Shown here: positions 50,901 to 60,482 of the stretch, in pieces
How the letters are laid out: every line of letters begins with the position of its first letter
How positions within the stretch are numbered: the first letter of the stretch is position 1
Origin: Myxococcus stipitatus
Lineage (GTDB): Bacteria; Myxococcota; Myxococcia; Myxococcales; Myxococcaceae
Direction: 5' to 3'
Length of the DNA stretch: 64,000 nucleotides
NCBI RefSeq assembly: GCF_037414475.1
Contig: NZ_CP147913.1
Location: 372,001-436,000 of the forward strand
Program-made: the position numbers and the translations under genes
The notes under the pieces: generated by a model
What the model was told of the DNA's origin: nothing
What the model saw: the letters and a program-made list of their open reading frames with translations, nothing else
Database searches by the model: none

Positions 50901-52085
50901 AAGATTCTCAAGGACTGGGCCTCCGAACCGACTTTCAAACCCGGTCGAGGGGCGCTGGTGCTCCTGGCAACGGTGGGAGAGCCGGCTCTCGAGTTGATGC
51001 GAATCATGTTGAGCCATAAAGAACTGCGAGCCCAGCTCGCTGCCGTGCGGGCTCTCGCGATGCATCCGAAAGGGGATACACGGCAACTCCTGCGCCGAGC
51101 ACTCGAGGATGCATCCTTCTCCTACCGCGAACGGGCGCTCTTCGCGCTCGCGCCCACTGCGACACCTGACGAGCGGCAGGACCTGCTTCATCTGGCAATG
51201 AAGGAGTCCAATGACTCCATGCGTCTGGCTTATGTCGAAACCATCCGACAGCATCGATGGGTGGAGGGAATCGAGGTCCTGATCCGGTTTCTCGGAGACG
51301 AGGCCGACTGGGCAGACGACCCATCCAGAGAGGAGATAGAGCATCGCGTTGCTCGAACGGCCGCGAGCGCGTTGACACTCCTGCAGGGAGACCTGTCGAA
51401 AACTATCATCTCGCGGCTGTTGGAGTTCGCGCGAGGAGGCGCTGCGTCCAACGCGGACGTCGTCGTTCACGAGCAGGTATACGACCTCTTGATGCAGTTG
51501 GCGGTCACGGAGTTGCCGTCGGTGCTGGTTCATGTCGCGGGAACGTCCAAGAGGCCCCAACGGCAGTTGGAACAGAGCGCCATCCAATTCAAGGCGCTCG
51601 TGACGTTGCACAACCTCGTCGAGAAGCAGCCTACAGAGCGAGAGAAGCTGCTCCTGCCCCTGGTGGAGCTGGCGAAGCAGCAAGACCCCTGGTTGTCGGG
51701 AGTGGCGTCCATCACGCTCGGAACGCTGGCTCCAGCCAGTTGGGAGGCATCGGCACCGGTCTTCGCCGGGCCCGCGGAGGAACGGGAGGCCAAGGCCTTC
51801 TTGATGCTGGGTGCGGCAGCAAGCCGTGGCCTGGACCTCTCGGCGAGTCCCGCGGCCAAGGTCTTGCCCGCGGCACATCCGGCAAGCTCCATCGTGGCGT
51901 GGCTCTCCGCGCCTCTACCCAAGAGCGCTGACGAATGGCGCGAGCGCCTGGACGCGCATCCCGAGACACGCGACTGGATATGGGGGTTGCAAGGCACCAC
52001 GGGATGGGACGACCTCCTTTGGCGTGCGTGCTGCAATCTCCTCGGGGAATCATTCGAGCAGGGCATCAATCCCCCTGCCCACTGA
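47973..52085 (+). CDS. STAND NTPase with Cap4/PD-(D/E)xK-like N-terminus (Avs-type antiphage candidate)
   Basis: 1370 residues from MGIEDTDESDSLESDGLPAY. Residues 15-110 resemble a Cap4/DUF4297-type nuclease: LGYEYQLNVTVWVAL, acidic ED at 54-55 and SVQVKFRG with Q79 and K81. Residues about 250-500 form an nSTAND-type NTPase: Walker A GQAGAGKT (274-281), Walker B VLFVIEDPWG (325-334) and the FIITSR sensor (362-367). The rest is helical, with HEAT-like repeats near 1020-1200. This layout (nuclease, NTPase, repeat sensor) is that of Avs-like antiphage proteins. The DNA is lower in GC than its neighbours and abuts an integrase remnant. The nuclease assignment is by eye; no partner genes seen. Confidence 0.75.
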   Translation: MGIEDTDESDSLESDGLPAYLGYEYQLNVTVWVALELLFNRGLPHIEIEPASQEDIEARLQVGADEASTVLGIETLSVQVKFRGSEWKPAAFRDLLHGKPKSKKGKPGPPPRQRAWESLKADPLRRYLLITNAQLAPKLQSLRVEELFAQPGHPVLPDECLDGGKGQELAERIAVMAEQPPELVAFKSKALLTRRLHVPTGNVEGCLRQLRESVRKRLLGEGSRQWLRGEILAEAQRFGGSLNPTPALDMFVPPKTFKQIEQQLASKHAVVLLGQAGAGKTLTAQHLEHKLRTPDGTVAGQPPFMVCRAKVPQDVRKDLSSPDAVLFVIEDPWGKSKLSSDADHWVSELGSFLLQAGAQKKFIITSRHSILEDAAGMEVVEDFCVRIDYEHYDEKARRKILVSMLRNAQPWQRQLAMASSAWIVEQLKAPISLREFAKQLKKAKSRDEVHLSDLIHDSGVDALATLVEKELGLLAWDAIPSAAVLWSLLCEAPTFSRAEMEHRERLAQQVAPAFAPYLEVSRLALWMAGERWLDSEDDVYRAHPTTIQGLEHFIKGARSGKARALLGPLLSGLVAAGQFADALGIAENLRDQQDWIPADVRGIIASSLHQQLLTVDETHFRDTFFKAVRWLNERDPVSLMVQALAAETKLATRSFLASHAWHRPIWTASEQAAVIASPEARRVAERHIRHVVPYHSRILARVLERPRWLSKLWDLASVYSDALVVAVEENSDGIRELAVGAVLSDQTLFDTLADKLLHGLDEVELEYQSSNSGTHGPDVADYYADRAHPYRSALEELVVERRRVEGHTWILKHPRRTQLLDGWGAALRRQEEGVTQEEMLAFFATCRLGEMSLLAQTIDTPQWAQIAPELVSALGELTEDELDEYFGAVARLTSPDQLKALIETHPPPLSSIQRAALVLSCQRVRGVSEEKARALQEMLTSVLLPGREALLSACMRAEIGDEIDVATIHPFSPEELKILKDWASEPTFKPGRGALVLLATVGEPALELMRIMLSHKELRAQLAAVRALAMHPKGDTRQLLRRALEDASFSYRERALFALAPTATPDERQDLLHLAMKESNDSMRLAYVETIRQHRWVEGIEVLIRFLGDEADWADDPSREEIEHRVARTAASALTLLQGDLSKTIISRLLEFARGGAASNADVVVHEQVYDLLMQLAVTELPSVLVHVAGTSKRPQRQLEQSAIQFKALVTLHNLVEKQPTEREKLLLPLVELAKQQDPWLSGVASITLGTLAPASWEASAPVFAGPAEEREAKAFLMLGAAASRGLDLSASPAAKVLPAAHPASSIVAWLSAPLPKSADEWRERLDAHPETRDWIWGLQGTTGWDDLLWRACCNLLGESFEQGINPPAH

Positions 52086-52098
52086 CCACCGTCGCCCC

Positions 52099-52629
52099 CA
52101 TCAGTGCTTCCGAAGACCTCGTGGCCGACAGCTCCCAAAGACGGGACTTCGCCAAGGGGAACTCATCGGGCTCCAGTGGTCAGACGTCGACCTCGTCCGA
52201 GCCAAGCTCCACGTCAAACGGACCATCTGGCGCGGCATCGAAGGAACGCCCAAGGGTGGCAGCACCCGAACGGTGGACCTTCCGCAATCCATCGTGGACG
52301 CGCTGAAGGCCCACCGGCACCTCCGTGGCCCCTTCGTTTTCTGCCAGGAGGCCGGCGCACACCTCACCCCTGGGGCGATGGACCACCTGCTCATCACCAC
52401 GCTGAAGCGAGCGGGCGTCACGCGCGACAAGAGCACCATCGGTTGGCATGACTCGCGCCACACCTACGGCAGCCACCTCGCGATGAGGGGCGTCCCCATG
52501 AAGGTCATCCAGGAGCTGATAGGCCACGCAACTCTCGACATGACGATGCGGTACCCCCACCTGAGCCCGGACACTCGCCAGGAGGCGGTGCGTGTCCTCG
52601 ATGGGCCGGTGATGCCGCATGCGACATAG
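52099..52629 (+). pseudogene. Truncated tyrosine recombinase (phage-type integrase)
   Basis: Only the catalytic half remains, about 177 codons. TGLRQGELIGLQWSDVDL carries the first catalytic Arg; WHDSRHTYGSHL gives the H-x-x-R pair; IGHATLDMTMRYPHL gives the late His and the nucleophile Tyr. The N-terminal DNA-binding and core-binding domains are absent, and the open frame runs back into the end of the STAND gene without a suitable start. It lies 78 bp from the 3' end of tRNA-Leu, a common integration site. It is a remnant of the element that brought the island, not a working enzyme. Confidence 0.82.
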
Positions 52630-52663
52630 GTGCAACATGCAGAGGCCGCTATCGGCTGAAAAT

Positions 52664-52697
52664 GAAAAAGCCCCCAAGTCCTAGGGACTTGGAGGCT
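52664..52697 (-). terminator. Rho-independent terminator of the gap-pgk-tpiA-secG-tRNA unit
   Basis: AGCCCCCAAGTCC and GGACTTGGAGGCT form a 13-bp stem with one mismatch around a TAG loop. On the minus strand it is followed by a run of five T, so it is a classical terminator directly downstream of tRNA-Leu. Confidence 0.88.
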
Positions 52698-52706
52698 CTT
52701 TCGGGT

Positions 52707-52788
52707 TGCCCAGGGCGGGATTCGAACCCGCACACCTTTCGGCGCCACCCCCTCAAGATGGTGTGTCTACCAGTTCCACCACCTGGGC
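52707..52788 (-). tRNA. tRNA-Leu (anticodon GAG)
   Basis: 82 nt. The acceptor stem GCCCAGG/CCTGGGC is perfect, with discriminator A. The D-arm has GGAACTGGTAGAC, the anticodon stem CCATC/GGTGG holds the loop TTGAGGG with anticodon GAG, and a long variable arm (class II) GGCGCCGAAAGGTGT precedes the T-arm GCGGGTTCGAATCCCGC. The CCA end is not encoded. It sits 87 bp downstream of secG and before a strong terminator, so it may be made from the same transcript. Its 3' side faces the integrase remnant. Confidence 0.95.
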
Positions 52789-52875
52789 GTTGCTGCGCGG
52801 ACCATCTACATCACCGCACCGGACCACGCAACGAGTTTCTCACTGCTGCGTGCTCCGGATTTTTCAAACGGGCTC

Positions 52876-53277
52876 TTACGGAGCCGGAGTCGGCGCGGGA
52901 GCCTGCTGGCCCTCCGCCGGAGCGGCGGGCGCCGCGCCCTGAGGCTGCTCGGACGTGCTCGGAGCCGGAGGCGCCGACTGCTCACCCGCCGGAGCCGGAG
53001 CCGCGGCCGCCGGAGGCTTCGCGACCGAACCGCCCTCCGCCACCGAGGACTTCAACCCCACCATCGACAGGCCCAGCGAGGTGAAGAAGAACATCGCCGC
53101 GCAGACGCCCGTGAGCTTGCTCAAGAACGTCACCGCGCCACGGCCGCCGAACGCGCTCGTGGCCGCGCCGCCGCCCAGCGCCGAGCCCATGCCGGCGTCC
53201 TTACCCGGCTGCAGCAAGATGACGAAGATCATGAACACGCACACGAGGACGTGGATGATCGTGACAAAGGTCAGCAT
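52876..53277 (-). CDS. secG: Preprotein translocase subunit SecG
   Basis: 133 residues. Two membrane helices (MLTFVTIIHVLVCVFMIFVI and TFLSKLTGVCAAMFFFTSLGL) flank the conserved cytoplasmic loop LLQPGKDAGMGSALGGG. The C-terminal 60 residues are an Ala/Pro/Gln-rich tail, longer than in E. coli but usual in myxobacteria. SecG helps SecYE and SecA push proteins through the inner membrane. Downstream of tpiA, an order seen in many bacteria. Confidence 0.92.
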   Translation of the reverse strand: MLTFVTIIHVLVCVFMIFVILLQPGKDAGMGSALGGGAATSAFGGRGAVTFLSKLTGVCAAMFFFTSLGLSMVGLKSSVAEGGSVAKPPAAAAPAPAGEQSAPPAPSTSEQPQGAAPAAPAEGQQAPAPTPAP

Positions 53278-53365
53278 GAGTGGTCTTCCAAACGTTCCGT
53301 GAAAAGAGGGCGCACCTTATTCCAGAAGAAGGAGCGAAGGTAGCACCAAAAAGCGCGGATCAACC

Positions 53366-54139
53366 CTACGTGGCCGCCTTCACGATGGCCGCGAAATCGC
53401 CCGCCTTCAGGCTCGCTCCACCAACCAGCGCTCCATCCACGTCCGGCTGCCCCAACAATTCCGCGGCGTTGTCCGCCTTGACGCTGCCGCCGTACTGGAT
53501 ACGCACCCGCCCGGCCGTCTCCCCGTCGTACAGCCGGCCCACCAGCCCCCGAATCGCCGCGTGGACCTCCTGCGCCTGCGCCGACGTGGCCGTGCGCCCC
53601 GTCCCAATGGCCCACACCGGCTCGTATGCCAGGACGAAGCCGGCCACCTCCTTCGCCTCGAAGCCCGCCAACGCCCCCCGGACCTGGCGCTCCACCACCT
53701 CCAACGTCCGGTCCGCCTCACGCTCCGCGAGCGTCTCGCCCACACAGATGATGGGCGTCATCTTCGAGCCCAGCACCGCCCGGGCCTTCTTGTTCACCGT
53801 CTCGTCCGTCTCACCGAAGAGCTGCCGGCGCTCCGAGTGCCCCACGATGACGTAGGCACACCCCAGCTCCGCCAACATCGGCGCGCTCACCTCTCCAGTG
53901 AACGCCCCCGACGCCTCCCAGTGACAGTTCTGCGCCGCGAGCTGGAAGGGAGCCCCCTCCAGCGCCACGTGCAGCGGCTGCAACGCCACGAACGGCGGCG
54001 CCAACACCACCTCCACCACATCCCCCACGGAGGACAATGGCCCCCGCAGCTCGCGCACCAGTGCCAACGCCTCCGGCACCGTCTTGTTCATCTTCCAGTT
54101 GCCGGCGACGATCTTCCGACGACGAGCCGAGGCGGCCAT
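53366..54139 (-). CDS. tpiA: Triose-phosphate isomerase
   Basis: 257 residues, full length. Motifs: GNWKMNKT with the substrate-binding Asn/Lys near residue 12, [10 protein letters not shown] with the electrophilic His, and [13 protein letters not shown] with the catalytic Glu and loop 6. It interconverts dihydroxyacetone phosphate and glyceraldehyde 3-phosphate in glycolysis. It lies between pgk and secG in one minus-strand transcription unit. Confidence 0.95.
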   Translation of the reverse strand: MAASARRRKIVAGNWKMNKTVPEALALVRELRGPLSSVGDVVEVVLAPPFVALQPLHVALEGAPFQLAAQNCHWEASGAFTGEVSAPMLAELGCAYVIVGHSERRQLFGETDETVNKKARAVLGSKMTPIICVGETLAEREADRTLEVVERQVRGALAGFEAKEVAGFVLAYEPVWAIGTGRTATSAQAQEVHAAIRGLVGRLYDGETAGRVRIQYGGSVKADNAAELLGQPDVDGALVGGASLKAGDFAAIVKAAT

Positions 54140-54186
54140 GAGTCACTCCCCCGAAGGTGTGGTGGTGTTGCGGAACCGCGCGCAGC

Positions 54187-55374
<1,188 letters not shown>

Positions 55375-55404
55375 CTTGGCTCTCCCCTGGGCCCCGGACG
55401 GGGG

Positions 55405-56415
55405 CTAGACGCCCTTGGACACGAGGAACTTGACCGTGTCCACCATGCGGTTGGAGAAGCCCCACTCGTTGTCGTACCAGGCCATCACCTTCACCATGGT
55501 GTCGCCCATCACGAAGCAGTTGGTGGAGTCGAAGATGGCCGAGTGCGGGTTGCCGTTGTAGTCCACCGACACCGTCTGCGCGTCGCTGAACTCCAGGATG
55601 CCCTTGAGCGGACCCGCGGCGGCCTTGCGGTACGCGTCGATGACGGCCTCGGCCGTCGTGGCCTTGCTCGTGTTCACCGTCAGGTCCACCAGCGACACGT
55701 TCGGGGTCGGCACGCGCACGGAGATGCCGTGCATCTTGCCCTTCAGGGACGGAATCACCTCGCCGATGGCCTTGGCGGCGCCCGTGCTGGTGGGAATCAT
55801 CGACAGGGCGGCGGCGCGCGCGCGGCGCATGTCGTCGTGGGTGAGGTCCAGGATGCGCTGGTCGTTGGTGTAGCTGTGGACCGTCGTCATCAGGCCCTTC
55901 TCGACGCCGAAGTTGTCCACCAGCACCTTGGCGATGGGCGCCAGGCAGTTGGTGGTGCACGAGGCGTTCGAGATGATGTGGTGCTTGGCCGGGTCATACT
56001 CGCCATGGTTGATGCCGTAGGCGATGGTCAGGTCCGGGCCCTTGGCCGGCGCGGAGATGACGACCTTCTTGGCGCCCGCCTTCAGGTGCTTCTCCGCCCC
56101 GTCGCGCGCGGTGAAGCGGCCGGTGCACTCCAGCACCACGTCCACGTTCATGCTCTTCCACGGCAGCGCCGTCGGGTCCTTCTCCGCGGTGACGGCGATC
56201 TCCTTGCCGTCCACCACGATGCCCTTGTCCGTCGCCTTCACCTCGCCCGGCCAGGTGCGGTGCACGGAGTCGTACTTGAACAGGTGCGCCAGCGCCGCCG
56301 GCTTGTCCAAGTCATTGATGGCGACAATCTCCAGGTCTTCCTTGCGGCTGAGCGCGGCGCGCAGGATGCAGCGACCGATGCGACCAAAGCCGTTGATGGC
56401 GATGCGAGTAGCCAT
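55405..56415 (-). CDS. gap: Glyceraldehyde-3-phosphate dehydrogenase, type I
   Basis: 336 residues. RIAINGFGRIGR (NAD binding) at the N-terminus and SNASCTTNCLAP with the catalytic Cys near 150; the matching His lies in the conserved loop further on. It converts glyceraldehyde 3-phosphate to 1,3-bisphosphoglycerate. It is the first gene of the gap-pgk-tpiA-secG unit, with the promoter probably in the 99-bp gap to the next gene upstream. Confidence 0.96.
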   Translation of the reverse strand: MATRIAINGFGRIGRCILRAALSRKEDLEIVAINDLDKPAALAHLFKYDSVHRTWPGEVKATDKGIVVDGKEIAVTAEKDPTALPWKSMNVDVVLECTGRFTARDGAEKHLKAGAKKVVISAPAKGPDLTIAYGINHGEYDPAKHHIISNASCTTNCLAPIAKVLVDNFGVEKGLMTTVHSYTNDQRILDLTHDDMRRARAAALSMIPTSTGAAKAIGEVIPSLKGKMHGISVRVPTPNVSLVDLTVNTSKATTAEAVIDAYRKAAAGPLKGILEFSDAQTVSVDYNGNPHSAIFDSTNCFVMGDTMVKVMAWYDNEWGFSNRMVDTVKFLVSKGV

Positions 56416-56514
56416 GTGCGTGTCTCCTTGGAGCAGTGGGCGCGTGAAGAGCGCCCACGGGTCATCACGTCAAAAAATGAGGGCCGCCGACCGTAGGCAT
56501 GCAGCCCCGCCGAG

Positions 56515-59370
56515 TCAACGCCTCAAGTCTCCCGCGCGCCGCCTCGCGCGCCGAAGCTGAACAATCACTCCGAGCAACAGCCACAGTCCGCCCCCCGTCC
56601 CCGCGCCCGCCCCACAACCGCAGCCCGAATCCCCCAGCGGATAGAACTGCGGCAACACGTCCAGGACAATCGGAGCCGGGGTCTCCGGCTCCGGTGGATG
56701 CGGATCCACTCCACGCGGCGCCACGCACCGGGCCAGCAGGCCAGGGCCCCCCGCGCCGGAATCCCCGACGGGCGAAGCCCCCGGCGCGGGGAAGCCCGCG
56801 CGCACCAGGAACGCCGACAGGAGCCGCGCCCGCGTCGCCCGGTCCACCACCGCCTCGAAGGGCACCCCCAACACGAGCACCTGCCCGCCCGGCATGGAGA
56901 ACACCCCCGCCGTCAGGTCCGTCCCCGCGTAGCGCAGCACCGCCGAGCCCCCCGATGCCGGAGTCAACACATCCGTCATTCCTAGAGGGTAAGCACCGTG
57001 CGTGCCGTCATCCAGCGCCACCCCCGTCAGCGACGAGAGGAAGTCCCCAGGCAGGCCCTCCACCGTCAGCGGAGGAGTCCCGCTCGCCGTGGAGGCGCGG
57101 AGGATGTCCGCCAGGAACGCCTTGTCGGCCGCGTCCCCGGACGCAAGCGAGGAGGCCACCTGGGTCCCCGAGAGCAGCAGGTGTCCTCCTCCCGTCACGA
57201 AGGCGCGCAGCGCGTCCTGCTCCGCGCGCGTCAGCCGAGCCCCTTGCGCCCCACCCCGCCCCGCGAACCAGTCCACCACCCGATAACCCGCCCCGGGTGA
57301 CACCAGCCCCGCCCCCACCGCCGCGCTCGTCGCGCTGTCGAACACGAGCCCGGACTGGCTCATCGCGTCCCCGTGCTGGCGCACGTACGTGCCGTCGTTC
57401 ATCACCTCCACGAGCACTCGGAGCGGCGCCTCCAGGTCATACGCATCCAGGGCCTCGCCACAGGCCAGCGCGGAGTCCATCCGCTCGAACGCGTTGACCA
57501 CGAGCGCGGCCGCCGCGTCCCCCGCGCGCACGCCGACGATGGCGGACGGGAAGCCCTCGCCGCCCTCGCTCACCGCGGCCACCCGGAAGTAGCGCGCCGT
57601 GCCCGCCGCCAGCGGCAGGGTGAAGGCCGTCTGCGTCACCTCGGTGCCATCGTCCCAGCCCAGTCCGTCCACGCTCTGGTAGACGCGGTACGCGGTGGGC
57701 ACATCGTGGCCCTCCTCGTCCGGGTTCGCCTCGGGCGCGGCCCAGCGGACCTCCACCGTCCCCGCCCCCGCGTTGCGAGCCACCACCGCCCCAGGCGCTT
57801 CGGGCGGCAGCTTCACCGGCACGCGATCCCGCGCGGCGAAGTACTTGATGAGTCCCTGGAGAATGGCCCTCGCGGCGACGCGGCGGAAGGCCGGCTCCTT
57901 CAGCCGGTTCGAGTCGGAGACGGTGTCGTGGTACGCGACCTCCAGAAGCACCGACGGCATCTCCGGGTTGTGCGTGGGATTCACCTCGCCCAGGTTCGCC
58001 GAGCGCAGGTTGCGCACGCGCCACGTCGAGTCCACCTCGCGCTTCAGGTCCTTCCCCAGCTCGTCCAGCAGCGCGCGCGCCAGCACATCGCTGCCGGGCA
58101 CCCCCGTGAAGTTCAGCGTGCCATCCACCGGATTCGGCCCGTACACATAGCCCTCGGTGCCCAGCACCTTCCCCGTCGTCGAGGCGTTCGTATGCCACGC
58201 GACATACACCGCGTCCTCGCCCTCCTCGTGCAGCCACGCGGCGAAGCGCGGGCGCGCGCTCACGTCCGCGTTGCGCTCGTTGGCCATCGCATTGGCGCCG
58301 GTGGGCGCGTACACGGATGCCGGCGCGCCGCTGAACTGCACGTGGTAGCGCGCGGCCTCCTCGTAGCGGGGACGCGTCAGCGCGGCCATCTGCGCATCAC
58401 CGATGACACCGCTTCCACCGCCGAAGCGCACCGCGTCCAGAGACACCGTGGCCCCCTCCTCCGCGTCGTTCATCACCACCACCGAGGCCGCGTCCGCCCC
58501 AGCCCCCGCCTTGAAATAGAAGCGGCCCAACAACACCCAGGTCCCGCCGTGGCGGCGCTGGTTGACGCGGAAGTGGCTCTCGCCGCCCGCGTGGCGAACG
58601 ACATAGTGGGCGCTCTCCGTCCGCGACGGGTCCGCCGCATAGGAGACATAGACATGGTAGTTGCCATCCGCGGGCACCGTCGGCGCCCACGTGGCCGACG
58701 CCGTGGCCGCCGTCGTGGTGAGGAGCTCCCGCGTGGTGCCCAGCGAGAAGGGCTCCACCCCGTTCCCCATCGGCGTGGGAGGCGCGCCCCACCCCTTGCG
58801 GCTCGTCGTCCGGAACCGGGCCACGTCTCCACTCTCGGAGTAGCCCGCCCCCCCCTCGTCGACGATGACCATTCGCGAGTTGAGGTCCGACTCGCGCACG
58901 GGAACCACGGTGGCGCCCGCGCCCATCAACATGGGCAGCAGGTACTGGTTCATCACCTCCGCCGAGATGAGGTCCTCCACCACCGCCCAGGTGTTGGGCC
59001 GCTGCGTGGCCCAGCGAGACAGCGTCGGAGCCCGATAGAAGCCGTGGCCCGGGCTCAGGTAGATGACCTTCCCGGACAGCGCCCCCGTCCGCGTCCGCGT
59101 CTGGGGAACACCCGAGACCTTGTTCGTCCGCGCGGCGCCCTGGGCCTCGCGCCGCACCACGGGCGCGTCGGTGGCGCTCAGCTTGCGAGCCTCATGGGCC
59201 CTGGGCCCCGGCGCGGGGAGATACACCGCGTCTGGCGGCTCCAGGCCACACGCCCCCACTTCTTCGTCGTGGGCGTGCTGCGCGGGAGCCTGGGCGGCCG
59301 CGAGAGACGAGGTCAACAGAAGGGCCGCCAGCACGCCCGCTGGACATGCCCGGAAGGAGTCGGTGCTCAT
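56515..59370 (-). CDS. Secreted N-acetylmuramoyl-L-alanine amidase with golvesin-like and MYXO-CTERM-like parts
   Basis: 951 residues. MSTDSFRACPAGVLAALLLT...AAAQA is a signal peptide. An amidase_3-type catalytic domain is split: VIYLSPGHG (zinc-binding His) near residue 95-105, and AWHTNA and VLLEVAYHDT (later His and Glu) near 390-480, with a golvesin-type domain (YHVYVSYAADPSRTESAHYV) inserted near 225-300. A fibronectin III-like unit follows (about 530-610). The C-terminus GCGCGAGAGTGG, hydrophobic stretch and basic RRARRRAG end are MYXO-CTERM-like, so it is probably processed and shown on the cell surface. It likely cuts peptidoglycan of prey or self. Confidence 0.82.
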   Translation of the reverse strand: MSTDSFRACPAGVLAALLLTSSLAAAQAPAQHAHDEEVGACGLEPPDAVYLPAPGPRAHEARKLSATDAPVVRREAQGAARTNKVSGVPQTRTRTGALSGKVIYLSPGHGFYRAPTLSRWATQRPNTWAVVEDLISAEVMNQYLLPMLMGAGATVVPVRESDLNSRMVIVDEGGAGYSESGDVARFRTTSRKGWGAPPTPMGNGVEPFSLGTTRELLTTTAATASATWAPTVPADGNYHVYVSYAADPSRTESAHYVVRHAGGESHFRVNQRRHGGTWVLLGRFYFKAGAGADAASVVVMNDAEEGATVSLDAVRFGGGSGVIGDAQMAALTRPRYEEAARYHVQFSGAPASVYAPTGANAMANERNADVSARPRFAAWLHEEGEDAVYVAWHTNASTTGKVLGTEGYVYGPNPVDGTLNFTGVPGSDVLARALLDELGKDLKREVDSTWRVRNLRSANLGEVNPTHNPEMPSVLLEVAYHDTVSDSNRLKEPAFRRVAARAILQGLIKYFAARDRVPVKLPPEAPGAVVARNAGAGTVEVRWAAPEANPDEEGHDVPTAYRVYQSVDGLGWDDGTEVTQTAFTLPLAAGTARYFRVAAVSEGGEGFPSAIVGVRAGDAAAALVVNAFERMDSALACGEALDAYDLEAPLRVLVEVMNDGTYVRQHGDAMSQSGLVFDSATSAAVGAGLVSPGAGYRVVDWFAGRGGAQGARLTRAEQDALRAFVTGGGHLLLSGTQVASSLASGDAADKAFLADILRASTASGTPPLTVEGLPGDFLSSLTGVALDDGTHGAYPLGMTDVLTPASGGSAVLRYAGTDLTAGVFSMPGGQVLVLGVPFEAVVDRATRARLLSAFLVRAGFPAPGASPVGDSGAGGPGLLARCVAPRGVDPHPPEPETPAPIVLDVLPQFYPLGDSGCGCGAGAGTGGGLWLLLGVIVQLRRARRRAGDLRR

Positions 59371-59448
59371 GGCGGCCGACCTTACCCATTCACATCCCCA
59401 CGGCAATCGCACGCGTGGGTGCTAGCCTGATTGTCCCTTCAGGTTCCG

Positions 59449-60153
59449 ATGACCGTACCTGCCCGGCCACCTCCACACTTTCCCGCCCGTCGCGGCTCGG
59501 GGCTCGTCGCCTCGTTCGGCCACGCCTGGGCGGGCCTCATCCACACCGTCGTCCACCAGCGCAACATGCGCGTGCACCTCATCTCCGCCGTCCTGGTGGG
59601 GCTGGTGGGCAGCGGCATCCCCCTGGGACTCGCCGAGAAGGTGACGCTCATCTTCTGCGTCCTGCTCATCTTCTTCGCGGAGATTCTCAACAGCGCGCTG
59701 GAGCACCTGGTCGACCTGGCCGTCCAACAGTTCGACGAGAAGGCCCGCCTCACCAAGGACGCCGCCGCCGCGGGAGTGCTCGTGCTCGCCCTGGGCACGG
59801 TGGTCATCTTCGCCGCCATCCTCGTCCACAACTGGGAAACGGTGCGCACCAGCACCACGGCCATCGCCCGGCAGGTCATCCTGGGGCTTCCCCTGGCGGC
59901 TTGCGTGCTCGTGCTCGTGCTGCCCCAGCCCAGGCCCCTCTGGGTGGACCTGTGCGCCTTCCTGGGAGGAATGCTGCTGATGGCGGCGCTCGCCATGCAC
60001 TCGGCCAGTCTGGTCTTCAGCGCGCTGACCGCGGGGCTGCTCTTCATCGCGGCCTCCGCGGCCTACTCGCGACGGCGCGAAGCGCGCTCCTCAGGCCCGG
60101 CGCCGGGTGACTCCAGCGTCAATCCCGGTCCCGGAAACAAAAAAACCGGCTGA
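59449..60153 (+). CDS. DgkA-like diacylglycerol/undecaprenol kinase with extra C-terminal membrane segments
   Basis: 234 residues, about twice the usual 120. The DgkA motif is EILNSALEHLVDLAVQQFDEKARLTKDAAAAGV near residues 75-110, with the conserved Glu, Asn-Ser-Ala and Asp. Three hydrophobic segments (about 35-60, 62-75, 108-130) are standard; two or three more (about 143-165, 168-185, 190-208) are extra. The first half should phosphorylate diacylglycerol or undecaprenol. The C-terminal part recalls the PAP2/undecaprenyl-phosphatase-associated extensions of other fused DgkA proteins but lacks phosphatase motifs. Divergent from the amidase gene by 78 bp. Confidence 0.82.
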   Translation: MTVPARPPPHFPARRGSGLVASFGHAWAGLIHTVVHQRNMRVHLISAVLVGLVGSGIPLGLAEKVTLIFCVLLIFFAEILNSALEHLVDLAVQQFDEKARLTKDAAAAGVLVLALGTVVIFAAILVHNWETVRTSTTAIARQVILGLPLAACVLVLVLPQPRPLWVDLCAFLGGMLLMAALAMHSASLVFSALTAGLLFIAASAAYSRRREARSSGPAPGDSSVNPGPGNKKTG

Positions 60154-60161
60154 CGCCGGTT
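60144..60161 (-). terminator. Rho-independent terminator for the 69-residue protein gene
   Basis: AACCGGC/GCCGGTT form a 7-bp perfect stem around a TGAC loop. On the minus strand the stem is followed by TTTTT, so it terminates the leftward transcript. It overlaps the end of the kinase gene's coding region. Confidence 0.85.
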
Positions 60162-60251
60162 CCACCGCCACCTCGAGGGCGGGGACCCCGAAGCCTGTCC
60201 GGAGCCCGCTCACCCGCCGAGGGTCTTGCTACGAAACGAGAGCCTCGCACC

Positions 60252-60461
60252 TCACGCGCGCTGACGCCACTCGGAGCCCTGCGGCTCCTGGGTGGCCTGC
60301 GCCGCCGCGACATCCTTGTCGCCGTCCTTCAGGTCCGAGGTCACCAGATCGAGCAGCTCCGTGGCGATGCCGATTACCTGGTGCGGGGTGTAGCCGCTCG
60401 CGCGCAACTGGTTGAAGAAGGTGCGCGCCAGGATTCGGGTGCCCTTTTGATCGGTGCTCAC
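60252..60461 (-). CDS. Small conserved-looking cytoplasmic protein (69 residues)
   Basis: 69 residues from a GTG start with GGAGG eight to twelve bases upstream. Sequence MSTDQKGTRILARTFFNQLR, then a helical segment SGYTPHQVIGIATELLDLVTSDL, and a Gln-rich tail. No signal, membrane or known motif. It has its own terminator about 100 bp downstream on the same strand, so it is expressed as a short mRNA. Small proteins of this kind are widespread in myxobacteria; function unknown. Confidence 0.65.
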   Translation of the reverse strand: MSTDQKGTRILARTFFNQLRASGYTPHQVIGIATELLDLVTSDLKDGDKDVAAAQATQEPQGSEWRQRA

Positions 60462-60482
60462 AGTGAATGCCTCCAAAGTGGG

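Noticed and set aside
57373..59430. Plus-strand open frame of about 685 codons opposite the amidase gene
   Set aside because: Arg/His-rich low-complexity translation and no start signal; the amidase on the other strand has signal peptide, motifs and sorting tail.
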